A program made the position numbers and the translations under genes. Under the pieces are notes generated by a model, which ran no database searches, had not been told where the DNA came from, and saw only the letters and a list, made by a program, of their open reading frames with translations. From contig CABIVQ010000076.1 of the NCBI GenBank assembly GCA_902362365.1, positions 1-9,547 of the forward strand: a DNA stretch of 9,547 nucleotides, written 5' to 3'. The DNA is from Clostridiaceae bacterium (lineage in GTDB: Bacteria; Bacillota; Clostridia; Peptostreptococcales; Peptostreptococcaceae). Of this stretch, positions 1-6,365 are shown one piece after another. Each line of letters begins with the position of its first letter. Position 1 is the first letter of the stretch.

Positions 1-27
1 TTGGATGGATTTGTCGTTACTTCCATT

Positions 28-50
28 TAACCAAAGAAGGTTATTTTTTT
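28..50 (+). terminator. Factor-independent terminator of an upstream gene
   Basis: TAACC and GGTTA form a 5-bp stem around the loop AAAGAA, followed directly by seven T residues. The T-tract is on the plus strand only, so this ends a transcript entering from the left. A plus-strand frame open from base 1 stops at TAA 28-30, just inside the stem, and could be the last nine codons of that gene. It is too short to identify. Confidence 0.5.
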
Positions 51-65
51 CATTATATAAATTTT

Positions 66-101
66 GTAAAAATCAAGTTGCAAATATTAACTAGATGCAA
101 C
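66..101 (-). terminator. Possible terminator downstream of ssb
   Basis: On the minus strand GTTGCA (101-96) and TGCAAC (82-77) form a 6-bp stem with a 13-nt loop, followed by TTGATTTTT. It lies about 40 bp beyond the ssb stop codon. The loop is long and the T-run interrupted, so it is a weak candidate. It stands tail to tail with the plus-strand terminator at 28-50. Confidence 0.3.
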
Positions 102-138
102 ACTAGAAGTTATATAACGGCTTTTTTTATTTATTTTA

Positions 139-564
139 TTAGAATGGAACTTCATCATCAGATATCTCTAATTCAGTATTTGAGGTAGAAGACTCTTCGA
201 ATACTTTAGATGCATCATAATAATTCTTATTATTTTGTTTTTTATTTGTATTATCTAAGAATTTTATATCGTTAGCTCTAACTTTAGTTATGCTTTTATT
301 ATCACCTTCTGTGGTTTGATATTTATCTATTCTTAGGCAGCCATCAACAGCAATTAATCTACCTTTTTGTAAGTATTGTCCACAGGTTTCTGCTTTTTTA
401 CCCCAAATTTCAATATTTATGAAATCAGATTCTACTATACCATCTTTTGTTTTATAATTTCTACTTACTGCTATTCTAAAGTTAGTAACAGGATTATTAG
501 GTTCTCCTACATATTTCAACTCTGGATCATTTACTAATCTTCCAATTAAGACAATATTATTCAT
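139..564 (-). CDS. ssb: Single-stranded DNA-binding protein (SSB)
   Basis: SSB coats single-stranded DNA in replication, recombination and repair, and recruits partner enzymes through its acidic C-terminal tip. The 141-residue protein starts with MNNIVLIGRL, has the OB-fold N-domain over about residues 1-103, a low-complexity Asn/Lys/Ser linker, and the diagnostic tail ending SDDEVPF. The family tip is usually DD(D/E)IPF or VPF. The ATG at 564-562 follows a clear GAGGTGG ribosome binding site (575-569). The length is slightly short for a Firmicute housekeeping SSB, which is usually about 150-175 residues. The usual rpsF and rpsR neighbours are absent, so this may be a second, stand-alone paralog, as used in competence or carried from a mobile element. 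Nothing else phage-like is nearby. Product identity is very secure; which paralog it is remains uncertain. Confidence 0.95.
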   Translation of the reverse strand: MNNIVLIGRLVNDPELKYVGEPNNPVTNFRIAVSRNYKTKDGIVESDFINIEIWGKKAETCGQYLQKGRLIAVDGCLRIDKYQTTEGDNKSITKVRANDIKFLDNTNKKQNNKNYYDASKVFEESSTSNTELEISDDEVPF

Positions 565-584
565 TTAACCACCTCAAAAATTTA

Positions 585-612
585 ATATTATTTATATTAG
601 GAGTCTAGACAA
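585..612 (-). promoter_or_regulatory. Possible ssb promoter
   Basis: On the minus strand TTGTCT (612-607) and TAATAT (590-585) are 16 bp apart, which would start transcription just upstream of the ssb ribosome binding site. The -35 overlaps the 8-bp palindrome GTCTAGAC (603-610), a possible operator. The -10 is a poor match and the region is very A+T rich, so confidence is low. Confidence 0.25.
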
Positions 613-824
613 AGATGATTTTTTATATACCAATTATTTACATAAAGTAAAACGAAGTTTTTTTATTAAAAACTTTCCTTAAGTTCGCATTAAAAAGAAT
701 TGTAAAAAAATATTATTCATAATAAAATAAAGTTTAAATATGATATGACTTAATAAAATTAATAAAAAAACACCTTAACAAAGTTATTAATTAATTTTTT
801 AATGTAATTTATAAAAAAATAGAG

Positions 825-830
825 TATAAT
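825..830 (+). promoter_or_regulatory. Probable -10 box of the DAACS symporter gene
   Basis: A perfect TATAAT lies 44 bp upstream of the ATG at 874. No good -35 hexamer is found at 16-18 bp spacing; the best candidate, ATGTAA at 802-807, is weak. The promoter may therefore need an activator or rely on A-tract UP-element sequence. The ribosome binding site GAGGGG is at 860-865. Confidence 0.4.
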
Positions 831-873
831 AAATTTATAAGAAATAAAAATGTTCGAATGAGGGGAAATAAAT

Positions 874-2145
874 ATGAAAAAAAAGATAACATTAACTAGC
901 AAAATATTGATAGGTTTATTATTAGGATTTGTATTTGGATTAATATTAAAACAAGTACCAGAAGGATTTATAAAAAATACGGTATTACTTGATGGTGTTT
1001 TAAAGATTATAGGTAATGGATTTACATCAGCTATAAAAATGATGGTTGTACCATTAGTATTTGTATCTTTAGTATGTGGGACATCATCTATGGGAGATGT
1101 TAAAAGATTAGGAAGAATTGGTGGAAAAACAATGCTTTTCTATCTAGGTACAACAGCTATAGCAATAATAATATCTTTAGTTCTAGGTAGTACATTAAAA
1201 CCAGGTGTCGGATTGGACATGAGTGGTATAGTTTCTGGAGAAGTTGCCATAGGAGAATCGAAATCTTTAGTAGATATCATTTTAAATATAATACCTACAA
1301 ATCCAATTGCTTCATTAGCAAATGGGGAGATGTTACAAGTTATATTTTTTGCAATGCTTCTAGGAATAGCTATGAGTATTGTAGGTAAAAAAGCAGAGCC
1401 GGTTAGGGTAATATTTGAAAGTGCAAATGAAATTTGTATGAAGATGGTTAATTTAATAATGTTATTTGCTCCATATGGTGTATTTGCTTTAGTTTGTAAT
1501 ACTTTTGCAACAGTTGGAACAGATGCAATATTTGCATTAGTAAAATACATATCAATAGTATTATTAGGTTTATTAATACATGTTACAGTGGTTTATGGTG
1601 GTTTATTTAAGATGATAACTAGACAAAAAATAAAACCATTTATAAATAAATTTACTAGAGTAGCAGCAATTACTTTTTCAACAGCTTCAAGTAATGCTTC
1701 TGTACCAGCTAGTTTAGAGGTAATGGAAGAATTAGGTGTAAGCAAAAGTGTTAGATCATTTACAATACCAATGGGAGCAACTATTAATATGGATGGAACA
1801 GCTATAATGCAAGGTATTGCAGCATTATTTATAGCTCAAATATATCAAGTTGACTTAGGTATGAACGATATGATTACAATAGTTCTTACAGCAACATTGG
1901 CCTCTATTGGTACAGCTGGAGTACCTGGTGTTGGTATGATAATGCTATCTATGGTGTTACAATCAGTAGGATTACCATTAGAGGGAATTGGACTTATAAT
2001 GGGGGTAGAAAGAATTATAGATATGTTTAGAACTACGGTAAATGTAATGGGGGATAATATTTGTACGCTGATTATAGCAAATAGCGAGAAAGAAATAGAT
2101 TTAGAGGAATATAACAAAGAAGAATCAATACAAAGTTTAGTATAA
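874..2145 (+). CDS. Dicarboxylate/amino acid:cation symporter (DAACS family)
   Basis: This 423-residue membrane protein belongs to the glutamate/aspartate transporter family (GltP/GltPh fold), which imports acidic amino acids or C4-dicarboxylates using Na+ or H+ gradients. Visible landmarks are the serine-rich HP1 hairpin STASSNASVP (269-278), the TM7 motif NMDGT (305-309), the HP2 tip AGVPG (348-352) and the TM8 motif with D383, R386, T387, N390 and D394. R386 matches the GltPh arginine that binds the substrate side-chain carboxylate, which favours an acidic substrate. HP1 differs from the common SSSSATLP form and carries an Asn, so the exact substrate is uncertain. Length is normal for the family. 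The ATG has the ribosome binding site GAGGGG. The gene looks monocistronic, with its own promoter and a strong terminator. Family is certain; substrate is inferred. Confidence 0.92.
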   Translation: MKKKITLTSKILIGLLLGFVFGLILKQVPEGFIKNTVLLDGVLKIIGNGFTSAIKMMVVPLVFVSLVCGTSSMGDVKRLGRIGGKTMLFYLGTTAIAIIISLVLGSTLKPGVGLDMSGIVSGEVAIGESKSLVDIILNIIPTNPIASLANGEMLQVIFFAMLLGIAMSIVGKKAEPVRVIFESANEICMKMVNLIMLFAPYGVFALVCNTFATVGTDAIFALVKYISIVLLGLLIHVTVVYGGLFKMITRQKIKPFINKFTRVAAITFSTASSNASVPASLEVMEELGVSKSVRSFTIPMGATINMDGTAIMQGIAALFIAQIYQVDLGMNDMITIVLTATLASIGTAGVPGVGMIMLSMVLQSVGLPLEGIGLIMGVERIIDMFRTTVNVMGDNICTLIIANSEKEIDLEEYNKEESIQSLV

Positions 2146-2185
2146 TATAATTAAAATTTATTAAAAATTATGGATCGGATAAAAT

Positions 2186-2220
2186 AAATAGGATATCTCA
2201 TTTGGAGATATCCTATTTTT
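2186..2220 (+). terminator. Strong factor-independent terminator of the DAACS gene
   Basis: A perfect 14-bp stem, AAATAGGATATCTC with its complement, encloses a 5-nt loop (2200-2204) and runs into a T-tract. The A-run on the left side may give some activity on the minus strand too. It isolates the symporter from the MerR gene. Confidence 0.88.
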
Positions 2221-2237
2221 ATTGTAAAATATACAAT
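2221..2237. promoter_or_regulatory. Inverted repeat upstream of the MerR gene, possible operator
   Basis: ATTGTA and TACAAT form a perfect 6-bp dyad around a 5-bp AAATA centre, 33 bp upstream of the MerR start. It overlaps a possible -35 (TTGTAA, 2222-2227). A TATAAA (2242-2247) lies only 14 bp further on, too close for a normal promoter. It could be a repressor or autoregulation site. It does not resemble the MerR-type site downstream of the gene. Confidence 0.3.
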
Positions 2238-2269
2238 AAAATATAAATTAAAAAATAGGGAGAAATAAT

Positions 2270-3112
2270 ATGAGCACATATTTTACTATAGGAGAAGTAT
2301 CGAAGTTATTTAATTTGCCAATTAAAACTCTTAGATACTATGATGAAAAAGGAGTACTAAAGCCTGCATATATAAATCCAAGTACTAATTATAGATACTA
2401 TTCAAGAGAGCAGTTTATAAGCATAGATATAATAAAATATTGTAAGCTAATAGGAATGTCCTTAGGAGAAATAAAAGAACTTATAAATTCAGATAGTTCA
2501 ATAGAGATAATGATAAATAATATGAATAAGCAAAGTGAATTATTAAAAAAGAAAATAAAAGAATTAACAGATGTAAAAACGTATTTAGATGATGTAAAAA
2601 ATAGTGTAGAAGAAATACTTGAATATGATATAGATAAGGTAATAATAAGGAGAAATAAAGAGAGAAGAAATATAAGGTTTGATTTAGAATATGATGAGGT
2701 CGAAGAATTAGAACTTTACTTAAGAAAAGTAATTTTATACTTAGAGGAGAGATATAATGATGTTTATCCTTTACTTGGAGTTATAGCTCCATATGATAAT
2801 GTTAAAAAAAGGGAAAAAATAAAATATAGCTGCGTATGCGATTTTACAGATAGAGGTATTAAACATAAAGAAAGTAATAATCTAAATGGAGTAGAAAGAA
2901 TAACTCCAGGAGGTAACTATATAACAATATTCTTTGATGATAATTGGGAAAATATAAATAAATACTATTATAAAATTATGGATTATATTGAAGAAAATAA
3001 TATTGAAGTAGAAGGCGATTTTAATGAAGTTTGGACAATGCCTAGAGTGGATTCTAATGGAAAAGAAAAAACATTTGGATATATAGAAATACTTATAAAA
3101 AATAATAAGTAA
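2270..3112 (+). CDS. MerR-family transcriptional regulator with GyrI-like effector-binding domain
   Basis: This 280-residue regulator resembles BmrR/TipA-type drug sensors. The N-terminal MerR winged helix-turn-helix (about residues 4-73) contains the signature FTIGEVSKLF, then KTLRYYDEKGVLKP and YRYYS. A charged coiled coil follows (about 80-115), which in this family makes the dimer. Residues 120-278 form a GyrI-like (AraC effector-binding type) pocket, seen in PGGNYITIFF and the terminal YIEILI strand. Such proteins bind lipophilic or cationic drugs and untwist promoters with overlong spacers. Start: ATG preceded by AGGGAG (2257-2262) at 7-nt spacing. The stop codon abuts a 19-bp-spacer promoter for the MATE pump, so the pump is almost certainly its target. 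The ligand cannot be told from sequence. Confidence 0.9.
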   Translation: MSTYFTIGEVSKLFNLPIKTLRYYDEKGVLKPAYINPSTNYRYYSREQFISIDIIKYCKLIGMSLGEIKELINSDSSIEIMINNMNKQSELLKKKIKELTDVKTYLDDVKNSVEEILEYDIDKVIIRRNKERRNIRFDLEYDEVEELELYLRKVILYLEERYNDVYPLLGVIAPYDNVKKREKIKYSCVCDFTDRGIKHKESNNLNGVERITPGGNYITIFFDDNWENINKYYYKIMDYIEENNIEVEGDFNEVWTMPRVDSNGKEKTFGYIEILIKNNK

Positions 3113-3143
3113 TTGACTCTCCATCAACTAGATACTTTATAAT
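3113..3143 (+). promoter_or_regulatory. MerR-type promoter with 19-bp spacer driving the MATE gene
   Basis: TTGACT (3113-3118) and TATAAT (3138-3143) are separated by exactly 19 bp (3119-3137) instead of the normal 17. This long spacer is the hallmark of promoters activated by MerR-family proteins. The spacer begins CTCC, so the left part reads TTGACTCTCC, as I recall from BmrR/TipA-type sites. The right half-site is a degenerate dyad partner (AGATACTTT). It starts at the base after the MerR stop codon. Confidence 0.8.
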
Positions 3144-3178
3144 TTAAAATATGAAAATAAGAAAGGAGATTATAAAGT

Positions 3179-4486
3179 ATGGTTAAGAGCTTTTTACAGT
3201 ATGCTATACCATCAGCTCTAGCGATGTGTATAGCATCTTTAAATACAGTTTTAGATGGAGTTTTTTTAGGTAAGGGCGTAGGAGATTTAGCTTTAGCATC
3301 AGTTAATATTGTAATGCCGCTTACTATATTATTCTTTGGATTATCAACAATGGTTTCTGTTGGTGGAGGAGCATTAGTTTCAAAAAATTTTGGAGCAAAT
3401 AATGATGATCATGCTATAAAGATTTTTAGACAAATAATAAAGTTTTTATTATTAGCAAGTTTATGTCTAAGTATAGTATGCTCTTTGTTTGCAGAAAAGA
3501 TAGTAATTCTTATGGGAGCTACAGACTCTTTAATTGATTTATCAGCTGAATATCTAAGATATTATTCTATGTTCTGTATTCCTAACTTATTAGGTCTTTC
3601 TTTAGCAAGTTTTTTAAGAAATGACAATAGACCCAATCTTGCAATGATTTCAACAATAATAGGGACTATATGTAATGTTTATTTAAATTATTTATTTATT
3701 TTCAAACTAGGTCTAGGAATAAAGAGTGCAGCTATAGCAACAGGTTTAGGACAAATGGTTACAGTGTTAGTACAGATACCTCACTTCTTGGGTAAAAAAG
3801 GTAAATTATCTTTTGGTAAAGCAAAAATAGAAATAGAAATTATAAAGGAAATAATAAAAGTAGGATTCCCATCATTTGTAGCTGAGGTAGCTTTTTCAAT
3901 CATAATACTAGTTCATAATTTAGTATTAGTAAAAGTTGTTGGCGAAATTGGAGTATCGGTGTATGCAATAATTAATTATATTACAACGAATATATATTTA
4001 GTTCTATTAGGTGTAACATTAGGAGCTCAACCACTTATAAGTTATAGTTTTGGAGCAAAGGAAGAAGATAAAATACTTACTTATTATAAATTAGCAAATA
4101 CTACAAGCCTATGTATAGCCACAGTATATTTCATAACATGTTTAGTTTTTGGAAGGGAAATAATATCGATATTTACGTCTGATATAACAATAATGAATAT
4201 GGCATATATAGCATTGAATCTAACAAATTTAGCATATTTTATTATAGGTATAAACTTAACAACAACGATGTATTACCAAGCAATAGAAATACCGAAGTAC
4301 TCAAACTTAATAGGTGCATTAAGATCAATTTTAGTTTTACCAATAATATTAATACTTTTCGCAAAGTTATTCAGTATAAATGGTATATGGGTTAGTATGG
4401 CAGTATCAGAGCTAATAACAGCGTTAATAGCATATAAATTTATAAATATAAAAAAATATACAAAAGCCATATCGCATTACGCATAA
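3179..4486 (+). CDS. MATE-family multidrug efflux transporter
   Basis: This 435-residue inner-membrane protein has about 12 hydrophobic helices and belongs to the MATE family, which exports cationic drugs or dyes in exchange for Na+ or H+. Family features include the TM1 stretch with LDGVFLGKGVG (about 24-35, including the conserved Asp), the alanine-rich LALASVNIVMP (37-47), the loop GGGALVSKNFGA (62-73), and the matching second-half motif GAQPLISYSFGAK (from about 282). This internal repeat is typical of MATE proteins. Length is near the family's usual 440-460. The ATG has a strong ribosome binding site AAAGGAG (3162-3168). Transcription should start from the MerR-type promoter 36 bp upstream, giving drug-inducible expression. 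No T-rich terminator follows the gene. Family is secure; substrates are unknown. Confidence 0.92.
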   Translation: MVKSFLQYAIPSALAMCIASLNTVLDGVFLGKGVGDLALASVNIVMPLTILFFGLSTMVSVGGGALVSKNFGANNDDHAIKIFRQIIKFLLLASLCLSIVCSLFAEKIVILMGATDSLIDLSAEYLRYYSMFCIPNLLGLSLASFLRNDNRPNLAMISTIIGTICNVYLNYLFIFKLGLGIKSAAIATGLGQMVTVLVQIPHFLGKKGKLSFGKAKIEIEIIKEIIKVGFPSFVAEVAFSIIILVHNLVLVKVVGEIGVSVYAIINYITTNIYLVLLGVTLGAQPLISYSFGAKEEDKILTYYKLANTTSLCIATVYFITCLVFGREIISIFTSDITIMNMAYIALNLTNLAYFIIGINLTTTMYYQAIEIPKYSNLIGALRSILVLPIILILFAKLFSINGIWVSMAVSELITALIAYKFINIKKYTKAISHYA

Positions 4487-4523
4487 AAGATATTCTCATG
4501 AATAATAGTTTCAATTAAAGCGT

Positions 4524-4584
4524 ATTAAAGTAATAAAAATATAGTATATATCCAAATGGAGTACTTATATTTAATTACTATAAT
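4524..4584. repeat. Long imperfect inverted repeat between the MATE and YkvI-like genes
   Basis: The two arms pair over 61 bp. TCC/GGA closes an AAAT loop, then GTA/TAC, then two A+T-rich helices with one bulge and a small internal loop, and finally AGTAAT/ATTACT and ATTA/TAAT. That gives roughly 24 pairs in all. No T-run follows, so it is not a standard terminator, although it lies 38 bp after the MATE stop. Its right arm contains a TATAAT (4579-4584) that could serve the YkvI-like gene. Confidence 0.45.
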
Positions 4585-4601
4585 ATGCTTTCTTTGCATA
4601 T
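4583..4601. repeat. Short hairpin upstream of the YkvI-like gene
   Basis: ATATGC and GCATAT form a perfect 6-bp stem around TTTCTTT. It touches the long inverted repeat just upstream and lies in the probable 5' leader of the YkvI-like gene. It could be an operator or an RNA hairpin; no known class is recognised. Confidence 0.3.
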
Positions 4602-4646
4602 AAATTATTATGGACAAAGTTATTTAATATTATTAGGAGGGGGAGT

Positions 4647-5720
4647 ATGTCAAAGAAAAATAATACTAAAGAGATTATGAAGTTTGCAGGTACGTACATA
4701 TCGGTTTGTATTGGGTCTGGGTTTGCAACTGGACAGGAGATCATGCAATTTTTTTCAGCTCATGGAATAGGAAAAAGTGTTTTTTCAGTTCTAGTATGCA
4801 TGATTATACTATCTTATTGTGGAGCTAAACTATTAGAGATAGGTAAGAGCGCTAATTTAAGATCATCTAATGATATTTTCAATTACTTATGGGGAGAATC
4901 TATAGGTGGTATATTCAAATTATTTATGCCGGTATTTTTCCTTTGTAGTTTTGTAGTTATGGTATCTGGAGCAGGTGCATCTATTAATCAGTATTATGGA
5001 TTAAGTAAGGGGATAGGAAGTATAATAATGGTTACCTTATCACTTATATCAGTTTTATTAGGAATGAACAAAGTAGTAGATATATTAGGTAATATAGGAC
5101 CTATTATTATAGCTGTATCTCTGGGGATAGGAATTATTACTATATCAAGAAATTATGACAATCTTTTGAATGCAGAGAATATTATTACAACGCTTAATGT
5201 AACTAAAGCTGTAGATAACTGGCATTTAACAGGCATTATTTATAGTGGCCTTAATGTAATTATTGTTACAACTTTTTTAGTAGGAGTAGGAGAAACATCA
5301 AGTAATAAAAAAAATTGTATTTGGGGAGGTATTATAGGTGGTGTAGCATTTATGGCAGCATGTTTAGTTCTAAATCTAGGTATATTATCTGATATAGGAA
5401 ATATTTGTATGAATGAGATACCAACGCTGTATATGGCAGATAAAATAGGACCTATAGTAGGTATTTTATTTTCATTTATTTTAATAGCAGGAATTTATAC
5501 AACATCAGTTCCACTTTTATGGAGCGTATGTAATGGATTTGCTAAAGAAGGTACATGGAAATTTAATTTAATTGCTACTATGTGTTCTATAGTAGCCTTA
5601 GTTGGAGGAAGAATACCATTTTCTGCATTAGTTAATTTTATATATCCTATATCTGGAGCATTAGGTGTGATAATAATAATTGGCATATTTATGAAGAGTA
5701 TAAGTGTAGAAAAATATTAG
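4647..5720 (+). CDS. YkvI-like integral membrane transporter
   Basis: This 357-residue, roughly ten-helix membrane protein matches the poorly characterised YkvI family, thought to belong to the LeuT-fold (APC) transporter group. The clearest family mark is the glycine-rich, broken first helix containing GSGFATGQE (23-31), where such transporters bind substrate and ion. No signal peptide is needed. The ATG is chosen from a very strong AGGAGGGGG ribosome binding site (4635-4643). Only 36 bp separate its stop from the larA pseudogene start, so the two once formed an operon. This suggests the transporter carries the substrate or product of the LarA-type racemase, perhaps a 2-hydroxyacid, but that is inference from position only. 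An amino acid substrate is the main alternative, given the fold. Family assignment is good; function is unknown. Confidence 0.75.
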   Translation: MSKKNNTKEIMKFAGTYISVCIGSGFATGQEIMQFFSAHGIGKSVFSVLVCMIILSYCGAKLLEIGKSANLRSSNDIFNYLWGESIGGIFKLFMPVFFLCSFVVMVSGAGASINQYYGLSKGIGSIIMVTLSLISVLLGMNKVVDILGNIGPIIIAVSLGIGIITISRNYDNLLNAENIITTLNVTKAVDNWHLTGIIYSGLNVIIVTTFLVGVGETSSNKKNCIWGGIIGGVAFMAACLVLNLGILSDIGNICMNEIPTLYMADKIGPIVGILFSFILIAGIYTTSVPLLWSVCNGFAKEGTWKFNLIATMCSIVALVGGRIPFSALVNFIYPISGALGVIIIIGIFMKSISVEKY

Positions 5721-5756
5721 AAAGGGTTATTTATAAAAGTATACATAAAATTTGAG

Positions 5757-6275
5757 GTGGGGGAATTGAGTCAATATGAATTTAAGTATGGTAACAGTAA
5801 ATTAGTTACTGAAGTTAACTTAGAGAATATAATTTATAATCTAGTACCGAAGAAATCAAATTTAATAAAAAATGTGAAAGAGGAAGTAATAAAATCTTTA
5901 GATAATCCAACGTATTCATTTCCTTTAAAACAAATAATAAAACCAGGAGAAAATATAGTAATAAAAGTAAGTGATATTACTAGAGCGTGGATAAAACAAG
6001 TGAATTTCTAATACATATAATAAATTACTTATCTGACTTAGGTGTCTCTGACAATAATATAAAGATAGTAATTGCATTAGGTGGACATAGAAAGTCTACA
6101 AAGGAAGAACAAATATATATCGTTGGTGAAGAAGTCTATAAGAGAATTAAAGTTTATGATCATGAAAGTGAAGATAAATAAAGAGGCTGATATCCAAAAT
6201 ATATAAATCTGTATCAAGGGACAAAAGCATCTGAAAATGCCTTATGGAGGTAGTACATTACCTATATTATTATAA
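5757..6275 (+). pseudogene. Decayed larA paralog (nickel-dependent 2-hydroxyacid racemase family)
   Basis: Four collinear remnants of a LarA protein are seen, judged against the intact copy just downstream. Bases 5757-6000 encode residues 1-77 (FKYGN, LDNP, VSDITRAWIK). A one-base loss near 5998, in AAACAAGTG, shifts frame. The reading continues to 6178 through INYLSDLG and ALGGHRKSTKEE, then meets TAA at 6179. Bases 6191-6226 keep an island, YPKYINLYQGTK, matching intact residues 294-305. Bases 6237-6275 keep the tail MPYGGSTLPI plus stop. Thus about 155 and about 110 codons are deleted, removing the cofactor lysine and two active-site histidines. The likely start is GTG 5757 by homology; TTG 5766 has better spacing from GAGGTGG (5754-5760). 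The N-terminal part is only about half identical to the intact copy, so the paralogs are old. Not functional as a racemase. Confidence 0.9.
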
Positions 6276-6327
6276 AAATCAGAATATAATAAAAATTTTG
6301 AAAAATAATGATGTTTTTATTATACAA

Positions 6328-6336
6328 TGATATAAT
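6328..6336 (+). promoter_or_regulatory. Extended -10 promoter of intact larA
   Basis: TGATATAAT is a perfect extended -10 element, 29 bp upstream of the ATG. No good -35 sits at 17 bp, which extended -10 promoters tolerate. A second candidate, TTGAAA (6298-6303) with TATACA (6321-6326) at 17 bp, overlaps it. Either lets larA be transcribed independently of the YkvI-like gene and the pseudogene. Confidence 0.5.
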
Positions 6337-6365
6337 CTTAAATAAAAACTAAAAGGAGAGTATAT

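Larger units (their letters stand above)
565..873. other. Divergent intergenic region between ssb and the DAACS symporter
   Basis: These 309 bp hold no credible ORF. They carry the ssb ribosome binding site and possible promoter at the left, the palindrome GTCTAGAC at 603-610, and an 8-bp inverted repeat AAGTTTTT/AAAAACTT (655-675) without a following T-run. At the right are the symporter promoter and ribosome binding site. The middle (about 680-780) is A+T rich and I see nothing specific in it. Confidence 0.6.

Noticed and set aside
1..30. C-terminal end of an upstream gene (nine codons to TAA at 28-30)
   Set aside because: The terminator just after it makes this plausible, but the other two plus-strand frames are also open there and nine codons cannot be identified, so no gene is called.
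1140..1550. Open frame on the minus strand inside the DAACS gene
   Set aside because: It lies fully antisense to a certain gene, lacks a ribosome binding site and has no recognisable domain. The antisense frames at 1845-2117, 2882-3127, 4273-4470, 5495-5686 and 7268-7531 are rejected for the same reason.
5987..6181. A separate small gene of 64 codons
   Set aside because: Its residues match LarA positions 78-138 in the shifted frame, with no ribosome binding site, so it is part of the pseudogene and not a gene of its own.
6285..6324. An 11-bp inverted repeat TATAATAAAAA/TTTTTATTATA as a pseudogene terminator
   Set aside because: It is made of A and T only, with an 18-nt loop, and it overlaps the larA promoter. 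Such repeats are expected by chance at this base composition.
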